A stretch of 64,000 nucleotides of DNA from Acidianus brierleyi (GTDB lineage Archaea; Thermoproteota; Thermoprotei_A; Sulfolobales; Sulfolobaceae). Below the pieces are notes generated by a model, which saw nothing but the letters and a program-made list of their open reading frames with translations, was not told the DNA's origin and ran no database searches. This document shows, one piece after another, positions 8,398 through 17,887 of this stretch; within the stretch, counting starts at the first letter, position 1, and each line of letters opens with the position of its first letter. The position numbers and the translations under genes are program-made. The stretch spans positions 1,240,001-1,304,000 of the forward strand of contig NZ_CP029289.2 of the NCBI RefSeq assembly GCF_003201835.2, written 5' to 3'.

Positions 8398-8922
8398 CGG
8401 TAGACCCAAAATCATTTTAAAAATACAAATTCAACACTAAACCTCATATTTTTCTTCATAAGGAACATATTTCATTATACTCATAATCAAGAGCATTAAG
8501 AATAATGCATTAAATAACAAATGTAAATAAAACGGATAGTCGTTTACGGAAATTTCTCTTACTCAAATATTTTCATTCTATTACGTAACGAAATAAATCT
8601 TATCCATTCTAGGCGAAAATATTTTAGGCTTTATGACAAATTATTTAACTTTTCTTCTATTATATTAAATTATTTTTAACGCTACGTAATACTGCAGTGA
8701 TTTTCGTATAAAGTCTAAACGGATTCTATCGTACACATCTCATCATTTTCTAATATTATAATAATATTTCTTAGTTTACTTGTAGAAATATAAAAGATCT
8801 AATATAACACTTAAAAATTTCCTAAAAATATTGTAGAATTAATTATCTAATTTCATTAAATTCACATGAATTACTAATAACAAATAAAAATTATTTTTAT
8901 TAATCAGATTTTGGGTCTACCG
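8398..8922. mobile_element. MITE-like element nested in IS110 copy 2
   Basis: AT-rich, non-coding insert with perfect terminal inverted repeats CGGTAGACCCAAAATC / GATTTTGGGTCTACCG. It shares its left part (about 8400-8510) and right part (about 8740-8920) with 24802-25132 but holds about 190 bp more in the middle. It carries no ORF, so it must be non-autonomous. A target duplication could not be identified. Confidence 0.75.
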
Positions 8923-8945
8923 CCACGGAAGGGGTCTTTCGCCCT

Positions 8946-9084
8946 CTTTGAACCCTATATAGATTAATTAGTTGGGGAGAGTAATACTCTCCAACTGGGA
9001 AACATGGTCGACCCCTTGACTGAAGCAAAGTCTTCGATCGGGGGCGTGACAAACCCCTACCATCGGACTGAACATTGTGATAAT
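8946..9084 (+). ncRNA. Structured 5' non-coding region, candidate bridge RNA, copy 2
   Basis: This is the counterpart of 1004-1142. The first stem is AGTTGGGGAG/CTCTCCAACT. One change shortens the T-run in the second hairpin (CCCCTTGACTGAAG instead of CCCTTTGACTGAAG). The inference is the same as for copy 1. Confidence 0.35.
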
Positions 9085-10041
9085 ATGCACGGATATAGGT
9101 GTGATAAAGAGGTAGGGATCCTAGGAATAGACATATCAAAAGATCATGTGACGAGTGAGGGGAGGGTCTACGAGAACAACAAGAAGGGTTATGAAGAAAT
9201 ACTAAAAGTAAAACTAAACACAATAGTGGTCGAACCGACAGGAGCATCAATAAAACCATGTCAATACTTCAAGGAAAAAGGGATCAAGATACTACAAGTA
9301 AGCCAAAACTATGGAAGGAGAAGGACTTGAGAGGAAAACAGATTTTTACTACAAAAACTAGTAAACATGGCAAACAAGGCAAAGGAGTACAACTACAACC
9401 CATTGAAAGAACTAGTAACACTATACGTCTTCCTAAAAGTTGAAAGTAAAGTACAAGAACAGGGTAAAAAGAGCACTATTCCTAGTCAGTGACGAGGAAA
9501 AAATAAGCAAGGAAATGCTTGAAGAATTCTCTAAAGGAAACTTCAAAATACAATTATACAACTTGGAACAAAGATCGTACTTGAAGAAATCGAAGTATTA
9601 TCTAAAGCACTACTGGAAACAAGCGAGAAAATAAAAGAAGTAGAGAAAATGATACAATCACAGTCTGAAAATCACGTTCTATTAACTATACCGGGAATAG
9701 GAAAACTTTCTTCGGGAATAATAATAGGCATTGTTGGAGACATTAAACGCTTTCCTAACCCTGAGTCCTTCGTAGCCTACTGTGGTTTAGACCCAATAGT
9801 TGAGAGGAGCGGTAAAGCTACTGTAAGTAAGGGAATATCGAAGAAGGGTAATAAGTACTTGCGCAGCTTGTTCTACTTCCTCGCTGAGATGAATTACTCT
9901 CGTAATCCTACATTACTAGAATTTTACGAGAACCATAAGGAAAAGTTGAAGGGAAAGAAGTTGTACACTGCTTTAGCCAGGAAATTGGCTAGAATAGTTT
10001 GGAGTGTTTGGTATAATAATAAGCCTTATGAGCCTAAGTGA
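9085..10041 (+). pseudogene. IS110-family transposase, multiply frameshifted, copy 2
   Basis: Homologous to 1143-2116 but broken into at least four frames by 2-5-nt losses near 9246, 9340, 9440 and 9567. The C-terminal 130 residues (9649-10041) are intact and identical in protein sequence to those of copy 1, including the VERSG and ISKKGNKYLR motifs. The element cannot make a full transposase. Confidence 0.85.
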
Positions 10042-10054
10042 TCCTCCCCAAATC

Positions 10055-10082
10055 GCCACGTGAATTGAAAGGTACACGTGGC
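10055..10082 (+). repeat. 3' hairpin of the IS110 mosaic, copy 2
   Basis: GCCACGTG/CACGTGGC with a 12-nt loop after the transposase stop, as in the other copies, with one loop substitution. Confidence 0.6.
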
Positions 10083-10237
10083 AATCTTAGTTGACATTAT
10101 GCTTGAAGTTCAACCAAAATATTTATTACTGAACGCCCCTGTTAAGATAAAAACAAATTGAATAAAACATCTATATGGATAGCTTTCTAAAAATAGAGCA
10201 TCCCCTAATGTTGTCAGCACAACTGCTTATGCATAGC

Positions 10238-10318
<81 letters not shown>

Positions 10319-10590
10319 ACTAGGTACATTAAAAGATTCAATAAGCACTATTATTAAAATTTTCTAAGGCATCTCATTAACTTAAACATCAAGTTGTAGA
10401 AAATGCTATTGCCACTTAGTAAAGCAAAAGCTTTTTATTTAATTAGTAATTTTTAAATTAACTTTAATAAATATTTTTTTAAAATAATAGTAACATAATT
10501 TTTGTAAACAAAAATGGTAACTAAATTTGTTTATATTATAGTTTATTTTAGCATTACCGAAATTGTTAAAATTTGTAAAATTTAACCAAA

Positions 10591-11730
10591 TTATCTCAAA
10601 GATCTATCTTTTAGATTTTCTAGATTTATTATGTTATCGCATATTCCTATGAGATCATCATCATGTGTAGCAATTATTATTCCCCTATCCTCCTCTTTTA
10701 ATGTCTTGATCATATCATAAAAGGAAAGCAAAGAATAACCGTCCATTCCTGCACTGGGCTCATCTAAAGCTATTATCTTACTCTTAGATGAGAATGCAGA
10801 TGCAATAAGAACTCTCATCTTTTCTCCGTAACTTAATGCATAAGGACTTTTATCGGCTTTATCTTTTAACCTAAATAATTTTAACGCATAATCGCTTTTT
10901 ACTTCATCCTTTACGGTAGTATAGAAAAATTGTAAGTCTGGATTTTGAAATATCACATAAGCTTTACCTATGAGTTTTTTTAAGAGTGTAGTTTTACCTA
11001 TTCCGTTTCGACCTACTATACATAAGACTTCCTTTTCTCTAAGTTTTATATTTACATTATCAATTATCGTATCTAATATTATGTTTCCTAGCTTTTCATT
11101 ATCTTCTTTCTCTAGTTTGAAACCTCTTAGACCATTTTCCCTAAGAAAATTCTCGTCAAAGAGTTTTTCTTTATCTACTTCCTTTATATTATTGTTAGAT
11201 ATTAGATAAATTCTATCAACGAAATCTCTTACTTCCTTAGTTCTATGTTCTGCTATTAGTGAGCCTAAAGGTAATATTTCCTTAACAATCTCTAACGAAT
11301 TTTTATCTAAATTTGCAAATGGTTCATCTAACAATATGTATTCTGGATTTGAAACTAGAATACTAGAAATTACATATCTTTTTTTGTATCCATCAGATAA
11401 CTGCATAAATTTCTTATCAAAATAACTATTCATTAATTTTTTAGCTATTTCAAGATTTACTCTATGGTATCTCCTTATAATTGCTATTTCTTCCGAAAAA
11501 GTCTCAGCTAATATTTGTGTATATGGTTCTTGCAATACAGCAGATAACTTAGAGTAGTCTTTACTCATACAAAAATCATTATCATCAATAATTATTTTGG
11601 AATTTCCATCACATAAAATAGATCTTATGATTGTAGTCTTTCCACTACCATTTTTACCTAGTAGTGCTATTCTTTCATTCTTCTCTAATTCTATCTTACC
11701 AGAAATAAATGAAGGAAAAATGACAAGCAT
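10591..11730 (-). CDS. ECF transporter ATPase with two ABC domains
   Basis: 379 residues with two ABC ATPase domains in one chain. Domain 1 has Walker A LLGKNGSGKTT, signature LSDGYKK and Walker B ILLDEPFANLD. Domain 2 has VGRNGIGKTT, LSYGEKM and IIALDEPSAGMD. Such fusions energise energy-coupling-factor vitamin or metal importers, working at the inner membrane face with an EcfT protein. The start overlaps the end of the EcfT-like gene by 40 nt, and the S-component follows in the same operon (order S-T-A in transcription). The substrate is unknown. Confidence 0.85.
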   Translation of the reverse strand: MLVIFPSFISGKIELEKNERIALLGKNGSGKTTIIRSILCDGNSKIIIDDNDFCMSKDYSKLSAVLQEPYTQILAETFSEEIAIIRRYHRVNLEIAKKLMNSYFDKKFMQLSDGYKKRYVISSILVSNPEYILLDEPFANLDKNSLEIVKEILPLGSLIAEHRTKEVRDFVDRIYLISNNNIKEVDKEKLFDENFLRENGLRGFKLEKEDNEKLGNIILDTIIDNVNIKLREKEVLCIVGRNGIGKTTLLKKLIGKAYVIFQNPDLQFFYTTVKDEVKSDYALKLFRLKDKADKSPYALSYGEKMRVLIASAFSSKSKIIALDEPSAGMDGYSLLSFYDMIKTLKEEDRGIIIATHDDDLIGICDNIINLENLKDRSLR

Positions 11731-12278
11731 AGAGTAATAACACCTATCATTGTTATAATAATATCATCTTTAGAAGGCATAAAGTTTCTTTTAGATGAAT
11801 ACTTTCCAAAGAGCTTGATAGTATATGCGAGATATAAGTTTTCAGCAACTTTAAGCATTTCAACTATAATTGGTCTCGATATTTTTATTGGATTAAATTG
11901 TTCTTTCCTAGATCTCATGTTAAGAAGTACTTGCGTTGCTAGATCGTAAAAATAGGGATAATACGATAATGCTATAACTATAGGTATTCCTTTTTCTCCA
12001 AATATATCTATTATACTAGGTTTATTAACTATATCACTCAATATTATAAATAAATTTAAGTAAGTTAGAGCTCTTAAAGTATATACGTATAAATATATAT
12101 GATGGAAATATAACAGAATAAGAAAAGATAATATCGATATTGTAATATCAACAACAATAATTGCTTTTCTTCTAACAAGAATAATAGTAGTAAGAAAAGG
12201 AACAAAGGAAAAATAAAATAACGAAGATATTATCACTAATAGTAAAAACGAGGAAGAATATAGAAAACTCGCTTTCAA
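11691..12278 (-). CDS. EcfT-like transmembrane component
   Basis: 195 residues, shorter than typical EcfT proteins (about 250), with about five or six hydrophobic segments. A charged cytoplasmic stretch in the middle (LLNMRSRKEQFNPIKIS) resembles the coupling region that contacts the ATPases. It lies between the S-component (4-nt overlap) and the double ATPase gene, so the role as coupling subunit follows from context more than from motif. Confidence 0.65.
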   Translation of the reverse strand: MKASFLYSSSFLLLVIISSLFYFSFVPFLTTIILVRRKAIIVVDITISILSFLILLYFHHIYLYVYTLRALTYLNLFIILSDIVNKPSIIDIFGEKGIPIVIALSYYPYFYDLATQVLLNMRSRKEQFNPIKISRPIIVEMLKVAENLYLAYTIKLFGKYSSKRNFMPSKDDIIITMIGVITLCLSFFLHLFLVR

Positions 12279-12829
12279 TGTAGTACTCCCGATTTTATTA
12301 GATAAGATCCTAAGTAATAAGATAGCAATCCCATAATTCCACTTTCTACAAAGTATAACACAGTAAATCCTCCTAAGTAAAGTGCTAGATTAGAAATGTG
12401 GGGAACTCCAAGAAGCATGAAGCCGAAAATTACACTTAAAGTTCCTACTAGTCCGCCAGCCAAAGTAGTATTAATCATTACTGCTCTAAAACTTCTGTAT
12501 CCCACTAGTCTTGAAACACCCTCTACTACTGGCCCTGCTACTAAAAACGTTATTGCTAAAAAAGGTAATATGATATACAATACTGCACTTATTAGTGAAA
12601 TAAGTAATGGACCAAATTTTTTATTTATAGCTTGAATTCCAACTGAAATTATAATTAGTGGAACAGTAAGAGTTACTACTGGGTCTAAAAAATATCCAAG
12701 AATTCCTATTGCATAAGCACCTATACCTAAAGCTAATGAAGCGGCTACAGCATAAGAAGCTACAGCAAATATTGCTGCATATATCAATGTTTTCCTATCT
12801 ATTTTACTTGATTTATTCTCTTTGCTCAT
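12275..12829 (-). CDS. ECF-type substrate-binding membrane component
   Basis: 184 residues with a short basic N-terminus and about six hydrophobic helices rich in Gly, Ala and Ile, as in the S-components of ECF importers. First gene of the three-gene transporter operon. The ligand cannot be told; no riboswitch-like leader was seen in the short spacer upstream. Confidence 0.6.
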   Translation of the reverse strand: MSKENKSSKIDRKTLIYAAIFAVASYAVAASLALGIGAYAIGILGYFLDPVVTLTVPLIIISVGIQAINKKFGPLLISLISAVLYIILPFLAITFLVAGPVVEGVSRLVGYRSFRAVMINTTLAGGLVGTLSVIFGFMLLGVPHISNLALYLGGFTVLYFVESGIMGLLSYYLGSYLIKSGVLH

Positions 12830-12874
12830 AAAGAGGAAGTTATTTCTTGTAGATAAAAATTTTTCTCAAAATAT

Positions 12875-13096
12875 TTAGTCTTTAGCATGAAATGCCATTA
12901 TATATCCGACATATGCTACAAAACTTAGAAATACCGCTATTATAATGAAATTTATAATCTTAACTATTATAGGAGATATATTAAAATTCCCAAAATCTAT
13001 AGATAATCCTAAAAACATGATAGAGAAAGATAGAGAAAGGAGAAACAACGCAGAAATTATTAATAAAAACCCTATTATTTTAAATTTTATTCCCAT
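12875..13096 (-). CDS. Small two-helix membrane protein
   Basis: 73 residues with two hydrophobic segments (about 8-32 and 43-67) and no other motif. It overlaps the end of the epimerase gene by 17 nt, so it is probably co-transcribed with it. Function unknown. Confidence 0.5.
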   Translation of the reverse strand: MGIKFKIIGFLLIISALFLLSLSFSIMFLGLSIDFGNFNISPIIVKIINFIIIAVFLSFVAYVGYIMAFHAKD

Positions 13097-13994
13097 ATAA
13101 TATATCCCTCACTGCTTTTCTAATTGCTTGTGAAGATGATAAAGAAGGATTCCATCCATATCCTCTAATCTTTGAAATATCTAATAGCATAAACCTTACA
13201 TCACCTTTCCAGCCTCTTCCTTCTCCTTGATCTTCATAAATATGCTTAGGAGATAAATTCATTTCTTCTTCTATTATCTTTGCTATATCATTAACAGTTA
13301 TCCAGTCATCATTACCTATATTAAAATAGTCATACTTAGACTTAAAATATCTATCCAAAACGAATATTGCAGAGATTAAATCTGAGATATAAAGATAACT
13401 CTTTCTCTGTTTACCATTACCTAAAATCTTAAGTTCGTTAGAATTCTGCCTTAATTTTTTAATAAAATCTATTACAACTCCATGAGATACCCTGCCTCCT
13501 GTAATATTGGCTAATCTTAGAGATATACCTTGAATTCCATAATTTCGAGAATAATATTCTACTATATCTTCGCCCATTAGTTTAAAAAGACCATAATTTG
13601 AAATAGGAAGTTTATTGTCAAATTCCGGAGTAGGAAATCTTATAGTCTCCCCATAAACTGTAGAAGAAGAAGCAAAGAATACTTTATCTGCATCATATAT
13701 ACGTGCCATTTCCATAACATTTAGTGTAGTTAAAATGTCTCTTTCAAAATGTTCATATATACTTTCCATAGACGTCCTTACATCTGGATTAGCTGCTAAA
13801 TGATATATAGTACTATTTTTTTCTATTTTTGGATATTCTCGCCTAAGATCTATTTTCAATATATTCGATTTTGGATTTACATAATTCCCATTTGAAAAAT
13901 CGTCTATCACAGTCACATTCTCTCCTGATTCTACTAACGCATCAACTAAATGTCCGCCTATATATCCAGCACCACCAGTTACAATAGATACCAT
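13080..13994 (-). CDS. NAD-dependent sugar-nucleotide epimerase
   Basis: 304 residues, extended short-chain dehydrogenase. N-terminal TGGAGYIGGHLVDAL is the NAD-binding loop. SSSTVYGE and YGLFK (YxxxK) give the Ser/Tyr/Lys catalytic set, and ENVTVIDDFSNGN binds the NAD ribose. It is like GalE-type UDP-glucose/UDP-galactose 4-epimerases; other NDP-sugars are possible. It probably contributes to glycan precursors with the sugar genes at 4-7 kb, although it is not in the same operon. Confidence 0.85.
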   Translation of the reverse strand: MVSIVTGGAGYIGGHLVDALVESGENVTVIDDFSNGNYVNPKSNILKIDLRREYPKIEKNSTIYHLAANPDVRTSMESIYEHFERDILTTLNVMEMARIYDADKVFFASSSTVYGETIRFPTPEFDNKLPISNYGLFKLMGEDIVEYYSRNYGIQGISLRLANITGGRVSHGVVIDFIKKLRQNSNELKILGNGKQRKSYLYISDLISAIFVLDRYFKSKYDYFNIGNDDWITVNDIAKIIEEEMNLSPKHIYEDQGEGRGWKGDVRFMLLDISKIRGYGWNPSLSSSQAIRKAVRDILYGNKI

Positions 13995-14098
13995 AGTAGG
14001 TATTATTTGGGATAGAAATAAGAATTTAATGTTTATGATAATGAAGATTTTCTATAGATTTATAGAAATTATTTCAAATAATAATTTTCATTATTTTG

Positions 14099-14191
<93 letters not shown>

Positions 14192-14266
14192 TCAAACAAC
14201 ATTTTATATTCAAATAATATATAAAGTAATCTACGGACTAAAAAACTAAAAATAGAGGTCTAATAT

Positions 14267-14554
14267 CTAAACTGTAACATTCTTTTTAGATTTTGAATTT
14301 ATATATTCCATTATTTTCCTTATAGTAGCATATTTTGTACCCAACTTTTTTACCATTATAACTCCCTTTATTCTACTAGCTGGATGAATTTTATCAAAAA
14401 ATTCTGGTTCTAACCCTAACGCGTTTGCTGCAGACATAATATCCTCTGTACTTAATCTTGTTTTTCTGAATTTTCTTCCTTTCTTTCTACTTTCAGCGTT
14501 AAAATATGCCAACCAGATAGATATTTTCTTGCCTTGATAATCTCTATTAGTCAT
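14267..14554 (-). CDS. srp19: Signal recognition particle subunit SRP19
   Basis: 95 residues with the SRP19 pattern. ISIWLAYFNAESRKKGRK at the start contains the RNA-contacting residues, and DIMSAANALGLEPEF follows. It binds the two helix tips of 7S RNA so that SRP54 can dock. Last gene of a run with S8e; the start overlaps the S8e stop by 4 nt. Confidence 0.92.
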   Translation of the reverse strand: MTNRDYQGKKISIWLAYFNAESRKKGRKFRKTRLSTEDIMSAANALGLEPEFFDKIHPASRIKGVIMVKKLGTKYATIRKIMEYINSKSKKNVTV

Positions 14555-14937
14555 TGTTGAACCAAGATCGCATTTATTACTCCGTCCTGACCTGGCCTAG
14601 AAGTAACTATTGCAATCCCTAATTCGGTTCTTATCTTAGAACCTTTTACTATAATGCCTCTTCTAGCATATTCCCTATTAGCAGGCGTTTCTAGAACTGA
14701 TAATATCTTAGCTTTCTTGGCTACATTGTTCCTTTTGTCAAATACGTTAGCATAAAGGGCATACTTTAATTTTAATTTATAATCTCCACCAAGTGTTCTC
14801 TCTTTTTCCCTAATATCGCTATCAGCTAATCTAGTTTCAGTTGGAGGACTTCCCATCTCATATTTTCTTTTATCCCTATAAGTTCCCTTTAGTCCCCCAG
14901 TTATTTTTCTTGTATCGCTACCTTGGTAAACTCCCAT
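14551..14937 (-). CDS. rps8e: Ribosomal protein S8e
   Basis: 128 residues from the ATG at 14935-14937 (MGVYQGSDTRKITGGLKG), the normal start of archaeal S8e. An upstream in-frame ATG would add 17 residues with no homologous look and would lie inside the prenyltransferase gene. Contains EMGSPPTETRL and the IVTSRPGQDG end typical for the family. Part of the small ribosomal subunit. Confidence 0.93.
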   Translation of the reverse strand: MGVYQGSDTRKITGGLKGTYRDKRKYEMGSPPTETRLADSDIREKERTLGGDYKLKLKYALYANVFDKRNNVAKKAKILSVLETPANREYARRGIIVKGSKIRTELGIAIVTSRPGQDGVINAILVQQ

Positions 14938-14977
14938 TTTATTATCAGAACTATTTTGAATATAAGAGTAAATAAGA

Positions 14978-15751
14978 TTAAGCTCCAAATTTTCTTCTTC
15001 TGCGCTGATAGGATCTTATTGCCCTCCAAAGATCTATTTTCCTAAATTCTGGCCAATATGCATCACAGAAAAACAATTCTGAATATGCCATATGCCATAA
15101 AAGGAAATTACTTATGCGCATTTCACCAGAAGTTCGTATTACTAGATCAATATCTTCTAGTTCTTCATCATAAAAATACTTTTTAAATACAGTTTCATCT
15201 AACACGTTACTATCTAACAGACCTTTTTTGTAGTCTACAACTAACTTAGAAACTGCATCCAAGATCTCCTGCCTTCCACCATAGCATATTGCTAATGTTA
15301 GCTTTCTATCTTTGAAATTTGAGGAACTTTCAACTACTTTAGAAATACTAAGCTTAAGATCATCTGGTAATTTCTCAGTTTTTCCTATAGTCCTTACTCT
15401 AACTTTATATTTTGGAACAAAATCTTCATATAATAAATCATCTATTCCCATCTTTATATACTTTAAAATAGTATTTAATTCTGTTTGGCTTCTCTTATCA
15501 CAATTTTCAGTAGATAACGCGAAAACAGTAACATTCTTTACACCTAATTCTAGAAGCCAAATAAGAACCTCTCTTAATTTCTTATATCCGGCTAGATATG
15601 CTTCTTGAATGCTAGAATTAGTTTGCCTAGCCCATCTTCTATTACCGTCAGGAATTATGCCGACATGTGCTGGTATAGGACCTTCTTTAATCTGATTCCA
15701 AAGCATTTTTTCATAAAATATATAAGCCGGCTTAAGTAGGCTATTTAGCAT
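14978..15751 (-). CDS. uppS: cis-Prenyltransferase (undecaprenyl diphosphate synthase family)
   Basis: 257 residues with the family signature HVGIIPDGNRRWARQ near residue 25, VFALSTENCDKRSQTE, and the C-terminal DLVIRTSGEMRISNFLLW. It makes long-chain cis-polyprenyl diphosphates, the precursors of the dolichol-type carriers used for archaeal glycosylation. Its start overlaps the lysK end by 7 nt. Confidence 0.92.
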   Translation of the reverse strand: MLNSLLKPAYIFYEKMLWNQIKEGPIPAHVGIIPDGNRRWARQTNSSIQEAYLAGYKKLREVLIWLLELGVKNVTVFALSTENCDKRSQTELNTILKYIKMGIDDLLYEDFVPKYKVRVRTIGKTEKLPDDLKLSISKVVESSSNFKDRKLTLAICYGGRQEILDAVSKLVVDYKKGLLDSNVLDETVFKKYFYDEELEDIDLVIRTSGEMRISNFLLWHMAYSELFFCDAYWPEFRKIDLWRAIRSYQRRRRKFGA

Positions 15752-16776
15752 AACTCTTCTATCGCATTTAGATAAGTTTGTATACCTATATATATTTCAT
15801 CAAGAGTTATTTTTTCTAACTCAGTATGTTCTAATTTAGAATCTCCAGGACCATATGTAACTATACTCTGAGTTATATTTTTTAGAATATTCATATCACT
15901 AGTGCCGGCTTTTCTAACAATAGATGGCTTGATACCTTGCTTTATAAGACCTTTCATTACTGCTTTTACTGCAGGACTATTTACACTAACTTTTACTGGA
16001 TCTACAGATTCTATTATTTTAATTTCACAATCTTTGAATTGCTCATAAATAGGAGATAGTATATTGGACTTATCCGTATTATAAGGATATCTAACATCTA
16101 AATGCAAGTAAGCGTCTGAAGGTGTAACATTCATGTATTCTCCAGACCTTATAATTGTAGGAACTATGGATGGTTTATCATACGTAGAGGGTAATAAAGA
16201 TATTTCATTAATTTTTCTAGACATATCAATAATTATATTTTGAGTAGCGGAAGATGAGTGTTCGCTTTTAGCTTTGCAAATAATATCTAAATGCATTAAT
16301 CCTCTATATTCAGTAACTACATTCTTAGTATTTGTAGGTTCACCAACTATTATATGTTCAAAATTTATACCTTCATTAAGAAGTTCTCTAGCTCCTGCAC
16401 TTTTATTTTCCTCGTCAGATAAAGCAATAAATGAAACTTTTTTTCCATTTTCTAATGCTATCCAAGTGGCTAATAACATAGCTATTAACGGACCTTTATC
16501 ATCTACCGCACCTCTGCCAAATACAATATCATTTTCAATATGTGGCTCAATAAAACCTGGTACTGTATCTACGTGAGGAGCTAAAAGAATTTTTCCTCCA
16601 GGACTCAAAAAATAGGAATTAGATTTAGTTATTTTCAAAGGTAAGTTAAACTCCTTCGAAACATTAATAAAAAAAGATTCAGCATTTTTTTCATTTCCAG
16701 AGGGAGTATAAATGGAAAGTATACTAAGAAGTAACTGCTTTGCTTTCTGTTTCAGAAATTCCTTTTCTTGCAGCAT
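15745..16776 (-). CDS. lysK: LysW-lysine/ornithine hydrolase
   Basis: 343 residues, M20-family metallopeptidase. LLAPHVDTVPGF and AVDDKGPLIAM supply the metal ligands and SDEENKSAGA the catalytic acid. In the LysW pathway it releases lysine from the carrier protein as the last step. Starts inside the 3' end of lysJ (53-nt overlap), which fits tight operon coupling in lysW-lysX-lysJ-lysK. Confidence 0.9.
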   Translation of the reverse strand: MLQEKEFLKQKAKQLLLSILSIYTPSGNEKNAESFFINVSKEFNLPLKITKSNSYFLSPGGKILLAPHVDTVPGFIEPHIENDIVFGRGAVDDKGPLIAMLLATWIALENGKKVSFIALSDEENKSAGARELLNEGINFEHIIVGEPTNTKNVVTEYRGLMHLDIICKAKSEHSSSATQNIIIDMSRKINEISLLPSTYDKPSIVPTIIRSGEYMNVTPSDAYLHLDVRYPYNTDKSNILSPIYEQFKDCEIKIIESVDPVKVSVNSPAVKAVMKGLIKQGIKPSIVRKAGTSDMNILKNITQSIVTYGPGDSKLEHTELEKITLDEIYIGIQTYLNAIEELC

Positions 16777-17887
16777 TTACTACCATCTCCATATCTTCTT
16801 GAGTAATCATATATGGCGATAAGAATCTTATAACAGTCAATCCAGCTTTTAATGACAGTATTTTACTATCTTGAAGTACTTTTATAGCATGAGCTGGATT
16901 AAGCCTTAAATCTATACCTATCATCAGACCTAATCCTCTAATCTCTCTAACAGATTTAAAGTCACCAAGAGAGTCTTTAAGCATTCTCATAAATATTTCT
17001 CCTTTTTCCTTAGCTTGTTCTGCAACATTTTCCTCAACTAAGACCTTTGTAGCTGCAGTAACAGCGGCTGCTGCCATAGGATTTCCACCGTATGTTGTTC
17101 CGTGATCTCCTTCTCCTAATTTTTCGGCTATCCAATCTGGCATGAATACGGCACTTACTGGAAAACCTCCTCCTATAGCTTTTCCAGCAGTCATTATATC
17201 TGGAACAATACCGAAATGCTGATGAGCCCATACTCTTCCAGTTCTTCCAAATCCTGATTGAACTTCGTCCACTATTAATAATGCTCCTTTATCCTGACTC
17301 ACTTCTTTGAGAGCTTTCATAAAATCTTCTTTAGCTGGAATTACTCCACCTTCTCCCTGAACTGGCTCTACTATAATAGCTGCAGTATTCTCGTCTATTT
17401 TCTTTAATTCGTCTATATTATTGAAATCTAGAAAATCTACCGGACCTAGTAATGGTTCAAATGGCTCTCTATATCTTTTCGTCCATGTTACTGATAATGA
17501 ACCAGACGTTCTTCCATGGAAAGAGTTCTTAAATGCTATAAATTTCTTTCTACCAGTAATTTTTCTTGCAGATTTCATTGCAAGCTCTACTGCTTCGCTA
17601 CCACTATTAAGAAGAAATACATTATCTAAATTTCCTGTTTTTACTTTGTCTAATTCTTTTAACATTTCTTCTCTAATTGGAGTATTGAAGGCCGTAGTTA
17701 ATGTCATAATCTCTGACATTTGCTTCTCTAGATACCTAACTATTGTCTTATTGTTATGACCTAGAAATGCAACGCCATGACCAGCATGTAAGTCTAAGTA
17801 TTTATTCCCTTTATCGTCCCAAACGTATTGGTTCTCTCCCTTTACAATATTTATACCTCTTCCAGAGTAAAATGTAACTAATTTCAT
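16724..17887 (-). CDS. lysJ: LysW-aminoadipate semialdehyde transaminase
   Basis: 387 residues, class III PLP aminotransferase. The PLP lysine lies in MTAGKAIGGGFPVSA, with LLIVDEVQSGFGRTG and NSGSEAVELA as cofactor contacts. It aminates the LysW-bound semialdehyde; the same enzyme often serves ornithine synthesis. It starts four bases inside lysX. Confidence 0.92.
   Translation of the reverse strand: MKLVTFYSGRGINIVKGENQYVWDDKGNKYLDLHAGHGVAFLGHNNKTIVRYLEKQMSEIMTLTTAFNTPIREEMLKELDKVKTGNLDNVFLLNSGSEAVELAMKSARKITGRKKFIAFKNSFHGRTSGSLSVTWTKRYREPFEPLLGPVDFLDFNNIDELKKIDENTAAIIVEPVQGEGGVIPAKEDFMKALKEVSQDKGALLIVDEVQSGFGRTGRVWAHQHFGIVPDIMTAGKAIGGGFPVSAVFMPDWIAEKLGEGDHGTTYGGNPMAAAAVTAATKVLVEENVAEQAKEKGEIFMRMLKDSLGDFKSVREIRGLGLMIGIDLRLNPAHAIKVLQDSKILSLKAGLTVIRFLSPYMITQEDMEMVVNAARKGISETESKAVTS

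Larger units (their letters stand above)
8196..10141 (+). mobile_element. IS110-family mosaic element, copy 2 (with nested MITE)
   Basis: Same order as copy 1: ORF tail 8200-8355, variable segment, structured region (about 8946-9084), broken transposase 9085-10041, 3' hairpin 10055-10082 and end GAACGCCCCTG. A 521-bp MITE-like element interrupts the variable segment (8398-8922). The right end lies about 100 bp from the tRNA-Lys(UUU) gene. This is the most decayed copy. Confidence 0.8.
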
